From positions 124,001 through 188,000 of the forward strand of contig JAIEMP010000010.1 in assembly GCA_019752045.1 (NCBI GenBank): a stretch of 64,000 nucleotides of DNA, written 5' to 3'. Source of the stretch: Chitinophagaceae bacterium. Its GTDB lineage: Bacteria > Bacteroidota > Bacteroidia > Chitinophagales > Chitinophagaceae. The position numbers and the translations under genes were made by a program. Shown here one piece after another: positions 18,583 through 27,540 of the stretch. Each line of letters starts with the position of its first letter. Positions within the stretch are counted from its first letter, which is position 1. The notes below the pieces were generated by a model. It was not told where the DNA came from, did not search any database, and saw nothing but the letters and a program-made list of their open reading frames with translations.

Positions 18583-19053
18583 TCATTGTCCCCAATGTCT
18601 TTTATGAGGTCGTTCGTCTGAGTTTTTACGCATCCATTCATCTACACTAATTGGGCCGCTGCCCTCAACAGTGAAGAAAACCAGTAAAATAAGTATGAGA
18701 ATAGAGAACCAAAGTTCTGATTGTGCCTGTAAAAGTCCGCCAACAGAATTAACAAATATAACAGCACCTAAAAGTATGGGTATCTGTACTAGACAAGCCA
18801 AACGTGTGAGCAATCCGCACATCACTAATGCACCGCCAATTAAGTGGGCAAAAATGACATAATGTGAAACCATGCCAACAGAAAACATGTTAATGAATGG
18901 TGCTTTGTTCATCATGTCGGCAAGGGTGGTCATGTTGTTGATGTATTGAATACCTTTTACCACCAGTATTGCACCTAATACAATTCGGATAAAATCAATC
19001 CATTTCGGATGATGTGCATCACCCCATTTTTCAATTCGTTGTACGACATTCAT
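18583..19053 (-). CDS. DoxX-like four-helix membrane protein
   Basis: With the ATG at 19053 (MNVVQRIEKWGDAHH) the product is 156 residues. An upstream ATG at 19086 adds 11 residues that do not look like protein. There are four hydrophobic segments in the DoxX/DUF6041-like pattern, including IDFIRIVLGAILVVKGIQYI and HLIGGALVMCGLLTRLACLVQIP. The family is often linked to redox or membrane stress, but no function is shown here. Confidence 0.78.
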   Translation of the reverse strand: MNVVQRIEKWGDAHHPKWIDFIRIVLGAILVVKGIQYINNMTTLADMMNKAPFINMFSVGMVSHYVIFAHLIGGALVMCGLLTRLACLVQIPILLGAVIFVNSVGGLLQAQSELWFSILILILLVFFTVEGSGPISVDEWMRKNSDERPHKRHWGQ

Positions 19054-19127
19054 AATGGAAATATTTATGTGAAAGAAGCTATGCAAAAGTTACAATGCTT
19101 TTTTGATTTTTACAAATCAACTTTCAT

Positions 19128-19160
19128 AAAAAAGCCCTCTTCCGTTGCTGAAAGAGGGCT
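19128..19160 (-). terminator. Terminator after the amino acid permease
   Basis: Minus-strand stem AGCCCTCTT/AAGAGGGCT (perfect, 9 bases) followed by six T. It begins about 20 bases after the permease stop codon. Confidence 0.9.
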
Positions 19161-19179
19161 GTAGAATAGTACGAAACTG

Positions 19180-20868
19180 TTACTGAGTCTGGTTCAGTTT
19201 ACTCTTTCTGTAGCCATAGATGAAATAAATAATCAGCCCTGCTCCCATCCATACAAAAAACCAAAACCAGCTGTTAACAGGAATTTCAATCATCAGGTAT
19301 AAACAACTCAATGCACCCAGAACCGGAATGAGTGAATATTTCCGCAGGAAAGTGAGTACTGCAATAACAACGGCAATCAGTATAAAAATGAGAAACAGAA
19401 TTTCCTGATGTGCTTCACTCGAAATATTTATAACCGCATCTTTAATTCTTGTACGGAATAAAAAGATTACCCCTGCTACAAGGATGGGCAAAATAAACTG
19501 TGCATTGATGTAGGGTAATTTAAATTTACCGCTGCCTGTTACTGCCTGTAATTTGGGCAAGAGCAATACACCTAAACACACCAAAACAAAAGCAAACAAT
19601 GTTCCGATGCTTGTAAGATCTGTCATGATAGACGAAGGTAAAACCAATGCAGGGATGCCTACTAAAAATCCGGAGACAATGGTTGCAAAAGCAGGTGTTT
19701 TATATTTTGAATGAATTTTTGAAAATCGTTTGGGAAGTAAACCATCACGGCTCATCGTCATCCAGATACGTGGCTGGCCCAACTGAAACACCAGCAATAC
19801 ACTGGTGGTTGCAACCACTGCACTGATGCTGATGATATAGCCGATCCATTTTAAACCAAGTTTATCAAAAACGAAAGCAAGCGGATCATCTACTTTCAGT
19901 TCGCTGTAGTTGACCATGCCTGTTAACACCAGCGAAATGAGAATATATAAAACCGTACAGATCACCAACGCATAAATCATTCCACGAGGAAGATCCCGCT
20001 GTGGATTTTTACATTCTTCTGCTGTTGTGCTAATGGCATCAAACCCGATATAGGCATAGAACACAGCACTTACACCTTGTAATACTCCGGTAAATCCATT
20101 AGGCATAAACGGTTTCCAGTTGGCAGGATCAACATAAAAGAAACCAATTGCAATTACAAAAAGTATCACAATAATTTTAAACACCACCATTGCGTTCGCA
20201 CTCTTCTTACTTTCATGCATACCAATGTATGCGAGTGCAGTAATGAGGGCAACAATAATAAAAGCAGGAATATTTAAAAACAGTTTTGTTCCAAACAAAT
20301 CCGGTGCATTGTTAAAACCATCCAATATGCTTTGCATTTCTGGAGTTACGGCAACGCCGGTAGCTATTTGTTCTGTAACTCTTGCAACTGTTTCAGTTGC
20401 TGATGTAAGGTTGGTGGTTAACCAGAAAGGCAAATGAATATTTAACCCCAGCAATAAATTATTAAAATAGCTGCTCCAGCTGATAGCAACAACAATATTT
20501 CCAATGGCATATTCCAGAATCAGTGCCCAGCCAATAATCCAGGCAATTAATTCGCCAAAACTTACATAAGCATACGTATATGCACTGCCGCTTAACGGAA
20601 TACGGCTGGCAAATTCGGCATAACAAAGTGCAGAAAAACCGCAGGTAATGGCCGTGATCACAAACAGGATGGATACACCGGGACCGCCATGAAAAGCTGC
20701 AGATCCAATGGTAGAAAAGATGCCGGCACCAATTACAGCAGCTATTCCAAAAAAGGTAAGATCACGAACAGTGAGTACACGTTTTAATGTATGTCCGCCA
20801 TGTATTTCATCACTCCCCTGCTCCAATGCTGTATCAATCTTTTTTGTACGGAACAACTGTTTCATCAT
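19180..20868 (-). CDS. APC-superfamily amino acid permease, cationic amino acid transporter type
   Basis: Inner-membrane amino acid/H+ symporter or exchanger. The protein of about 562 residues has a cytoplasmic N-terminus and about 14 hydrophobic segments, with the APC signature GIAAVIGAGIFSTIGSAA in helix 1 and CYAEFASRIPLSGSAYTYAYVSFGEL in helices 2-3. The start is ATGATGAAACAG at 20868 or 20865; a TTG-free extension to 20892 is open but less likely. Substrate is unassigned; the CAT-like length and helix count suggest broad or cationic specificity. It ends in its own terminator and appears monocistronic. Confidence 0.9.
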   Translation of the reverse strand: MMKQLFRTKKIDTALEQGSDEIHGGHTLKRVLTVRDLTFFGIAAVIGAGIFSTIGSAAFHGGPGVSILFVITAITCGFSALCYAEFASRIPLSGSAYTYAYVSFGELIAWIIGWALILEYAIGNIVVAISWSSYFNNLLLGLNIHLPFWLTTNLTSATETVARVTEQIATGVAVTPEMQSILDGFNNAPDLFGTKLFLNIPAFIIVALITALAYIGMHESKKSANAMVVFKIIVILFVIAIGFFYVDPANWKPFMPNGFTGVLQGVSAVFYAYIGFDAISTTAEECKNPQRDLPRGMIYALVICTVLYILISLVLTGMVNYSELKVDDPLAFVFDKLGLKWIGYIISISAVVATTSVLLVFQLGQPRIWMTMSRDGLLPKRFSKIHSKYKTPAFATIVSGFLVGIPALVLPSSIMTDLTSIGTLFAFVLVCLGVLLLPKLQAVTGSGKFKLPYINAQFILPILVAGVIFLFRTRIKDAVINISSEAHQEILFLIFILIAVVIAVLTFLRKYSLIPVLGALSCLYLMIEIPVNSWFWFFVWMGAGLIIYFIYGYRKSKLNQTQ

Positions 20869-20948
20869 AATAAGTAGTTTTAAAGTGTTCAAAATAGGGA
20901 AAAATTAAATACCTGCAACGTTTGTGAAGGATGCATTGTCAATAAGTG

Positions 20949-21323
20949 ATGCGAATACAGTTTTTTATTCTGATCACACTCCTTGTTTTTTCTGCCTGTA
21001 AAAGGACAGTAACAGAAACCAACGCTACTCAATTACGTATTCAAAATCATACAAGCTTGGTATATGATTCTGTTCATGTGATTAGTCCGGGCGGTAAACA
21101 GGTCTATTATCAAATTAATCCCGGTGGTTTCAGCGGTTATAAACCGTTCAGTTTTCTATATCGTTACGCATACATCGAAGTGTTTTATAATGGAAGAAAA
21201 CTTATACTACAGCCCTTTGATTATGTTGGTGAGCAAAAACTCAATCCGGGAAAATATACATACCAACTTGGTATCATGTTCACGTTACAGGAATTTCTTA
21301 CTATTGAATGCAAACAGGATTAG
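20949..21323 (+). CDS. Small lipoprotein of unknown function
   Basis: Not recognised. 124 residues from the ATG at 20949 (a GTG directly before is an alternative). The N-terminus MRIQFFILITLLVFSACKR is a lipoprotein signal with the cysteine in SAC. The rest is beta-rich and may be a small single domain. The gene is convergent with, and overlaps by 4 bases, the prenyl synthase gene. Confidence 0.65.
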   Translation: MRIQFFILITLLVFSACKRTVTETNATQLRIQNHTSLVYDSVHVISPGGKQVYYQINPGGFSGYKPFSFLYRYAYIEVFYNGRKLILQPFDYVGEQKLNPGKYTYQLGIMFTLQEFLTIECKQD

Positions 21324-22285
21324 TATTCCCTTTTCATCAGAAACTGTGCAAGTTCATTCAGAGGTTCTTTCCGTTTACTGAGAACTGCAATATCATCCAG
21401 GTGTTTCATGGCTTTTTCAAGATAGTTGTTTTTCAACTGCATGGCCCACTCATCAACTGCAACTTCTTTAAAAACAGACAGTACACGTTCTACTTTATCT
21501 GCAGGGTTCGTTTTTAATAATTCTGTCAGTTGTTGTTTTTGAACTGCATTGGCTGTTTCAAGTGCATGGATGAGCAGGAAGGTTTTTTTATTTGCAAGAA
21601 TATCTCCACCTATCTTTTTGCCGAATTTTGCAGGATCACCAAAAGCATCTAAATAATCGTCCTGTATTTGAAATGCAATGCCCAGATTTTTTCCGAACTC
21701 ATACAAATATTGCTGGTTGCCCAGGGTGGCTCCGCCCAGTATGGCACCCAATTGCAGGCTGCCTGCGAGTAATACCGATGTTTTAAGGGTAATCATATGC
21801 AGGTATTCATCAAAACTCACCTGTTCTTTTGCTTCAAAATCCATATCCAGTTGCTGGCCCTCGCATACTTCACTTGCTGTTTTGTTGAAGAGTGGCAGCA
21901 CTTTCTGCAGAGCTTCCGGTTTCATTTTGCTTAAATAAATATATGCCTGCACAAACATCACATCACCGGCCAGCAATGCAGTTGGCTCACCATATTTTGC
22001 ATGAACAGTTTGCATGCCTCTGCGCAGCGGTGCTTTATCCATGATATCGTCATGAATTAAACTGAAGTTATGAAAGAGCTCAACAGCAGTAGCGGCATGA
22101 AAGGAATCCGGGTTGATGGTATCAAACAATTCATTTCCCAATAACACACACACAGGTCGTATTCTTTTACCTCCTAAATTTAAAATGTATTGAGCTGGAT
22201 CATACAAAGTAGATGGAGTTTCAGGAAAATGTTTATTGCTGAAGCTTTCTTCAAACTGCTTTAATAATTGTTCAAACGTCTGCAT
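21320..22285 (-). CDS. Polyprenyl diphosphate synthase (trans-isoprenyl type)
   Basis: Condenses isopentenyl diphosphate with allylic diphosphates. The 321-residue protein has both Mg-binding aspartate motifs, DDIMD at residues 79-83 (followed by RRG) and DDYLD at 209-213, plus GGKRIRP (38-44). Chain length (farnesyl, geranylgeranyl or longer) cannot be set with confidence. It is the last gene of the packed operon running from DUF3822, 18 bases after rnr. A UbiA-type enzyme that would use such a product lies near 50 kb. Confidence 0.93.
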   Translation of the reverse strand: MQTFEQLLKQFEESFSNKHFPETPSTLYDPAQYILNLGGKRIRPVCVLLGNELFDTINPDSFHAATAVELFHNFSLIHDDIMDKAPLRRGMQTVHAKYGEPTALLAGDVMFVQAYIYLSKMKPEALQKVLPLFNKTASEVCEGQQLDMDFEAKEQVSFDEYLHMITLKTSVLLAGSLQLGAILGGATLGNQQYLYEFGKNLGIAFQIQDDYLDAFGDPAKFGKKIGGDILANKKTFLLIHALETANAVQKQQLTELLKTNPADKVERVLSVFKEVAVDEWAMQLKNNYLEKAMKHLDDIAVLSKRKEPLNELAQFLMKREY

Positions 22286-22303
22286 GCTGCAAAAATGGCT
22301 GTT

Positions 22304-24382
22304 TTATTTTTTTCGTTTCTTTTTTTCTCCAAACTGTCTGGGACTGTTTCCTCTTTTCTTATTTAGTGAAGTACCGGTATTCAATACTTTTTGTTCAGTT
22401 GAAGCAAGATGCCCAAGTACCAATTCATAATCGAGCTGTCTTTTTTCCAGATTAGCCGCTACAACTTTAATGGTTACCTTATCTCCCATTCTGAATGCCT
22501 TGCCACTTCTTCTTCCAACCAGACAATAATCTTCTTCGATGTGTCTGAAATCATCAAAATCACTCAAAGAAAACAAACTTACAAGACCTTCGCATTTATG
22601 TTCAACTGTTTCTACCCAAAATCCAAACGAAGCCACTCCACTTACAACACCGGGAAATTCTTCTCCCAGGAACTGGCTCATATACTCTACCTGTTTGTAT
22701 TTATTAGCAGCCCGTTCACTTTCCATAGCTGCCCGTTCACGTTCGCTGCAATGTTTGCATTTGGCTTCCATCTTTTTATCTATCTGAGGATCTTTATCTA
22801 AACACTGCTGCAATACCCGGTGAACAATCACATCAGGATAACGGCGGATAGGTGATGTAAAATGACAATAATGTTCAAACCCTAAACCATAGTGCCCGAT
22901 ATTTTCTGCTGTATAAACAGCCTTTGCCATGGTACGTATACCCAATGTTTCCAGCACATGCTGTTCGGGTTTGCCGTGTGCATCTTTCAACATCTGGTTA
23001 AAGGAGGAAGCAATTTTTTCCGGCGTTGAAATATCAAACTCATGTCCATGCTTTCTTGCAAAAGCCATAAACGGTGCAAGCTTCGCTTCATCAGGCCGGT
23101 CGTGCACACGGTATGGAAAGGGAACGGTTTTTTCTTTTACAATGATCTTTCCCATAAACTCAGCCACATGTTTATTGGCCAATAGCATAAACTCTTCAAT
23201 GAGCTGATGTGCTTCTTTACTTTCTTTTATGGTAATGCCGATCGGTTTTCTGTTTTCATCTAACACAAAACGCACTTCCTGTGAAGAGAAATTGATGGCA
23301 CCTTTTTTAAAACGGTCTTTCCGCATTTTTTGTGCCATTGAATTTAACAGCAGAATTTCTTCGCTGTACAAACCTTCGCCTGCTTCAATAATTTCCTGTA
23401 CTTCTTCATACGAAAAACGATGATTGGAATGGATCATGGTTCGGCCAAGCCAAACATTTTTCACTTCGCCTTTTGCACTCATATTAAACACTGCAGAGAA
23501 CGTATACTTATCTTCTTTGGGGCGAAGTGAGCACAACTCATTCGATATACGCTCCGGCAACATCGGTAATACTCTGTCGGGCAAATAAACCGATGTGGCT
23601 CTGCTGTAAGCTTCATCATCCAATGCAGTAGCAGGTTGTACATAATAACTCACATCGGCAATGTGTACACCTATTTCATAAGAACCATCTGTTTCTTTTT
23701 TGATAGACAAAGCATCATCAAAATCTTTTGCATCAACAGGATCTATCGTGAATGTGAGCGTATCACGAAAGTCTCTCCGGTTCTTTGCTTCAGCTTTGCT
23801 CACACCATCAGGGAAACGTTCTGCCTGCTCCATTACTTCATCAGGAAAACTGAGAGAGAATCCTGCCTGCAGCAGAATCTGTTTCATGGCAACATCATTG
23901 TTATCTTCCTGTTGAATAATTTCCAGCACTTCTCCCTCCGGTACACGTTTTCCTTTTTCCCAGGCAATCAACCGTACCACTACTTTATCTGTATGTACAG
24001 CCCCATTTAATTTATCTGCAGAAATATACAAATCAGGCATGGGCCTGTCTGTACCTGCAATAAAAAATGCATGATTTTTCTGTATACTGATATGGCCGAT
24101 AAATTCTGTTTGCCGGCGTTCAATCACTTTGGTTATATGTCCTTCTAAACGGCCGCTGTTACCTTGTTTCGATACTTCAACTTCTACTTTATCGCCATGC
24201 AAGGCTGTATTAAAATGTTGCGGACGGACAATAATGTCTTTCTCCATATCTGTTACGGTTACATAACCCATTCCACTGCGTGTAATTTCTATGGAACCAC
24301 GATAAGTGCCGCCACTTTGTTTGCGCTTTCCTTCAAATCCTTTTACTGCGCTTTTATTTTTTTTATGTTTCTTTTTATCCAT
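22304..24382 (-). CDS. rnr: Ribonuclease R, 3'-5' exoribonuclease
   Basis: Degrades structured RNA processively from the 3' end. The 692-residue protein has a lysine-rich N-terminus, two cold-shock OB folds (about 25-150), the RNB catalytic domain with FTIDPVDAKDFDDAL (residues 211-225; the Asp residues bind Mg) and a C-terminal S1 domain (about 590-665), ending in a KKKRKK tail. Length is normal. It overlaps lpxK by 8 bases. Identity is certain; RNase II is excluded by the basic tails and length. Confidence 0.97.
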   Translation of the reverse strand: MDKKKHKKNKSAVKGFEGKRKQSGGTYRGSIEITRSGMGYVTVTDMEKDIIVRPQHFNTALHGDKVEVEVSKQGNSGRLEGHITKVIERRQTEFIGHISIQKNHAFFIAGTDRPMPDLYISADKLNGAVHTDKVVVRLIAWEKGKRVPEGEVLEIIQQEDNNDVAMKQILLQAGFSLSFPDEVMEQAERFPDGVSKAEAKNRRDFRDTLTFTIDPVDAKDFDDALSIKKETDGSYEIGVHIADVSYYVQPATALDDEAYSRATSVYLPDRVLPMLPERISNELCSLRPKEDKYTFSAVFNMSAKGEVKNVWLGRTMIHSNHRFSYEEVQEIIEAGEGLYSEEILLLNSMAQKMRKDRFKKGAINFSSQEVRFVLDENRKPIGITIKESKEAHQLIEEFMLLANKHVAEFMGKIIVKEKTVPFPYRVHDRPDEAKLAPFMAFARKHGHEFDISTPEKIASSFNQMLKDAHGKPEQHVLETLGIRTMAKAVYTAENIGHYGLGFEHYCHFTSPIRRYPDVIVHRVLQQCLDKDPQIDKKMEAKCKHCSERERAAMESERAANKYKQVEYMSQFLGEEFPGVVSGVASFGFWVETVEHKCEGLVSLFSLSDFDDFRHIEEDYCLVGRRSGKAFRMGDKVTIKVVAANLEKRQLDYELVLGHLASTEQKVLNTGTSLNKKRGNSPRQFGEKKKRKK

Positions 24383-25463
24383 GTTTATTATTCTGTGAGA
24401 ATTTACTAATGAAACTTATGATGGTTTCTTTCAGTTGCTCCTCTTCGTTAAACAAAATACGATGCCGGATGGGTAAAACAAACAGCGGACTGTTTTCCAG
24501 ATCCTCTTTGAACTTTACCAGCCGCACGGCATCTTTTTCTGTTGTAATAATTATTTTTTCTTCATGATCCAGTTTACTGAATCGTTTGTTGATTTCTTTC
24601 AGATCATCTATACTAAAGATATGATGATCGCCAAATGTTATTTTCTCATAGGTGTAAGAATTGTCGTGTATATGTTGTTTTAACGGGTCTATATTAGCAA
24701 TGCCTGTAACAAGCAGTATCTCCAGATTTTTATGCAGTTTAAATTCCTGTTGAGGATTTAAAATATGATAAGGTGTGCCGTATGCAATGGTTGAAAAATA
24801 AATCTGTTGATGCGGTAATGGTTTTATTTCTGCAATGATTTCACTGCGTTCTTTGTCAGACAGATCAGGGATACATTTGGTGACAATAATTACTTCCGCT
24901 CTTTTATAACTGTTTCGTTCATCCCGTAAATCGCCTGTCGGCAAAAAGAAATCTCTGGTAAAAAGATTATTGTAATCTGTAAGCAGAATGTTTAAACCGG
25001 CTTTAATTGCACGGTGTTGAAAACCGTCATCCAGAATAATCACATCTGTATCAGGTCGGTCGTGTAATAATTGCGGAATGGCTTCTATCCGTTCTTCGCC
25101 AACAGCAACTGCTACTGCAGGGAATTTGAGATGAAACTGCATGGGCTCATCGCCTATTTCTAAAGCCGATGAATGATCATTGGCCAATGCATAGCCTTTT
25201 GTTTTTCGTTTATACCCTCTGCTGAGTGTTGCAGGTTGAAAACTTGGTGTTAATAAACGCAATAAATATTCAACCATGGGCGATTTTCCTGTACCGCCAA
25301 CACTCAGATTACCCACACATATAATGGGTAAATTAACAGTGGTTGATTTCAGGATTTCTTTATCGTACATTCTGTTGCGCAGCCATACAGCGCCGCCGTA
25401 CAACAATGCAAACGGCAACAACAAAAAGCGGATAGATTGAAAAGTGAGATTAGCCAAATTCAT
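24375..25463 (-). CDS. lpxK: Tetraacyldisaccharide 4'-kinase
   Basis: Phosphorylates the lipid A precursor at the 4' position, at the inner membrane. The 362-residue protein has an N-terminal membrane anchor (residues about 8-28), the P-loop GNLSVGGTGKS (51-61) and the conserved block DTDVIILDDGFQHRAIKAGLNILLTD. It overlaps both neighbours by a few bases in the DUF3822-rsmD-fau-lpxK-rnr operon. Confidence 0.96.
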   Translation of the reverse strand: MNLANLTFQSIRFLLLPFALLYGGAVWLRNRMYDKEILKSTTVNLPIICVGNLSVGGTGKSPMVEYLLRLLTPSFQPATLSRGYKRKTKGYALANDHSSALEIGDEPMQFHLKFPAVAVAVGEERIEAIPQLLHDRPDTDVIILDDGFQHRAIKAGLNILLTDYNNLFTRDFFLPTGDLRDERNSYKRAEVIIVTKCIPDLSDKERSEIIAEIKPLPHQQIYFSTIAYGTPYHILNPQQEFKLHKNLEILLVTGIANIDPLKQHIHDNSYTYEKITFGDHHIFSIDDLKEINKRFSKLDHEEKIIITTEKDAVRLVKFKEDLENSPLFVLPIRHRILFNEEEQLKETIISFISKFSQNNKHG

Positions 25464-26016
25464 AAATACGATGCGGCGTGATGCAGTGGGTTAAAGGTAT
25501 ATCAAAATCTTTACTGTCACTGAGAGGGCTAAGCGCATCAAAATAACTCAACCCGATCTTCAGTACATCGGCCCTGCAGTTACGTAAAAACCGATCATAG
25601 TACCCTTTGCCATAACCAACCCTGCAACCGTTTTCATCAAAAGCAAGTAAAGGAACAAAAACAAGATCAATCACTTTTTCAGAAACGGTTTGTCCGTTTA
25701 CCGGTTCAGGAATTCCCCATTTATTGGCGACAACATCTACTTTTTCATCGTATTCAATATGAACCAGCTCATTTTGTTCTACACGGGGAATAACGATTTT
25801 CATTTCAGGATTTCTGAATTCAAGGTAATGCAGTAAATGATCCGTTTCTATTTCATTGTTTTCTTTGATAGCTAAATAAGTGTGCACATAAAATAAATCC
25901 GGTAAAGACAGTTGCTGAAATTGAATGAGAATTAAATCATCCATGCGGTTACGTTCTCCTACGGTGAGGCTTAACCGTTTTTCTTTCATTACATTTCTTG
26001 CCTCCTGTTTGGTCAT
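25450..26016 (-). CDS. 5-formyltetrahydrofolate cyclo-ligase
   Basis: Converts 5-formyl-THF to 5,10-methenyl-THF with ATP, returning folate to the one-carbon pool. The 188-residue protein starts TKQEARNVMKEKRLSL and has the signature VPLLAFDENGCRVGYGKGYYDRFL, whose GYGKGYYD loop binds ATP. Length is normal. The start overlaps the rsmD stop (ATGA-type overlap). Confidence 0.95.
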   Translation of the reverse strand: MTKQEARNVMKEKRLSLTVGERNRMDDLILIQFQQLSLPDLFYVHTYLAIKENNEIETDHLLHYLEFRNPEMKIVIPRVEQNELVHIEYDEKVDVVANKWGIPEPVNGQTVSEKVIDLVFVPLLAFDENGCRVGYGKGYYDRFLRNCRADVLKIGLSYFDALSPLSDSKDFDIPLTHCITPHRIYEFG

Positions 26017-26561
26017 TCTTCTTTTGGTTTATTTACGAAGATAGAAAAGATGGTGGTGCCGTAGTTCCGCTCGGCCCTGAACCATTGAAAAGATTTATAA
26101 CTGTTGCGTGGTGTATGTTCCAGTACAAACCATCCACCCGGCGTAAGTAATTGTTTTTCGAAAATGAGTTTGGGTAATTCATCAATAGTGCCCAGTGCAT
26201 AAGGCGGACCTGCAAAAATAAAATCGAACTGTTCACCACATTGCTGAATGTATTTAAACACATCCATCTTAACCAGTTTCATTGGTACACCTAATTTATT
26301 GCTGATCTGATCTATGAACGCAGCCATCTGAGGATCTTTTTCTACAATGGTTTGATCAGTTGCTCCACGGCTTGCCAGTTCGTAACTGATGCTGCCGGTG
26401 CCACCAAATAAATCCAGTGTTTTGATTCCTTCTATATCAATATTATTTTCAATGACGTTGAACAAACCACCTTTTGCAAGATCGGTGGTGGGTCTTGTAT
26501 AAGGCATTTTTGCAGGAGGCTGAAAAGTGCGGCCTCCGAATTTTCCACTTATGATACGCAT
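26013..26561 (-). CDS. rsmD: RsmD-family 16S rRNA guanine-N2 methyltransferase
   Basis: Methylates G966 of 16S rRNA using SAM. The 182-residue protein has MRIISGKFGGRTFQPP, RPTTDLAKGGLFNVI, SAM-binding TLDLFGGTGSISYELASRG (residues 48-66) and the IVEKD acidic loop. The catalytic motif, normally (D/N)PPY, reads AGPPY here (Gly118-Pro119-Pro120-Tyr121), so the key acidic or amide residue is replaced by glycine. The rest of the fold looks intact. It could be active with altered chemistry or a sequence variant common to this lineage. Confidence 0.9.
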   Translation of the reverse strand: MRIISGKFGGRTFQPPAKMPYTRPTTDLAKGGLFNVIENNIDIEGIKTLDLFGGTGSISYELASRGATDQTIVEKDPQMAAFIDQISNKLGVPMKLVKMDVFKYIQQCGEQFDFIFAGPPYALGTIDELPKLIFEKQLLTPGGWFVLEHTPRNSYKSFQWFRAERNYGTTIFSIFVNKPKEE

Positions 26562-27385
26562 GTAAGAATTTGGTCAAGTGAAGCAGAAAGATGCAGCGGC
26601 TGTTCTTCAGTAGCTGCCGGAAAATGAAACTGCAGTTCTTCATTTAACTGCAGATGCAGGATGTAATTGTGCAACACATCATACAATGCAGAGCGTTGAT
26701 CAATCATGCCTTGTAACACAACAACCACATCTTCCTGTTTCAGTTGCAGTTGTTCCATGGCATTTAAAATATAATACAGTACATCTTCGGGTGTATGATA
26801 ACTGTAGGTTTGGAGCAACATCCACTGGCCGTTTTTTTCAACAGTTAAATGCAACTCATTAAACCAGATGGTAGCAGTTATTTCAATTCCTTTTGCCGCC
26901 CGTTTTGTAAGCAGGAGAGATTGTATATGCCACCACTCTCCTTTTGGATAGTTGCTGTTTAGCGTTGCAGCCAGTTCTGCATCCACTGCATAATGATTCA
27001 CTGCACTCTGCTGTACAATAATGTCTTTAATGTGAATTTCGTCAGGTCTTTTTCCAATACTCAGTTCCATTAATTTTTCTTTGCTCTCTTCTTTATTGAG
27101 CATGGCAGGGATAAGCATGTTGCGTGCATTGTGCTGCAGAAAAATCACTTTTGCATATGTATTGCTGATCCATGGTTGAGCCGCTGCAATTGCTTCCATT
27201 TTTTTATTAAACCCAAGGGACTCTTGTTCTCTGGGGTACAATACCCATCCATGAACTATTTTTTCTGTTGGATGAAAAGAGGCAAAGCCAATAAACTCAT
27301 CACCTGCCTGTACAAGCAGGTATGCTGTGGTTGTATTTACAGCAGCAATGTCGCCGGATAATATTTCAACTGATGGGTGTAACAA
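26549..27385 (-). CDS. DUF3822 family protein
   Basis: Function unknown. This Bacteroidota family is regularly encoded just ahead of rsmD, as here (13-base overlap), and its two repeated halves suggest an actin-like ATPase fold, which is inference. The 278-residue product starts at a TTG (27385); the frame is open for about 18 codons upstream but contains no ATG, GTG or other TTG before a stop. A first gene of the operon with a weak start codon would be poorly translated. Confidence 0.78.
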   Translation of the reverse strand: MLHPSVEILSGDIAAVNTTTAYLLVQAGDEFIGFASFHPTEKIVHGWVLYPREQESLGFNKKMEAIAAAQPWISNTYAKVIFLQHNARNMLIPAMLNKEESKEKLMELSIGKRPDEIHIKDIIVQQSAVNHYAVDAELAATLNSNYPKGEWWHIQSLLLTKRAAKGIEITATIWFNELHLTVEKNGQWMLLQTYSYHTPEDVLYYILNAMEQLQLKQEDVVVVLQGMIDQRSALYDVLHNYILHLQLNEELQFHFPAATEEQPLHLSASLDQILTCVS

Positions 27386-27429
27386 ACGAAGTTCTTTTTC
27401 TATTGTTGCAATAATAGGAATAATACAGA

Positions 27430-27482
27430 TAAAAGCTGCAAGCTTTTAGCCCTTGGCCAAATACAGTGCCAATGTATTTGAA
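27430..27482. repeat. Two small hairpins between divergent genes
   Basis: The 155-base divergent gap contains AAAAGCT-GCA-AGCTTTT and then CAAATACA...TGTATTTG, both perfect stems of 7-8 bases. Role unknown: operator, attenuator for the DUF3822 operon or repeat remnants. Confidence 0.4.
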
Positions 27483-27540
27483 GCGGTTAACATCTCACAC
27501 CTAATAGCTTTCTTCCTATTTTCGCACAAAACGAATTCGC

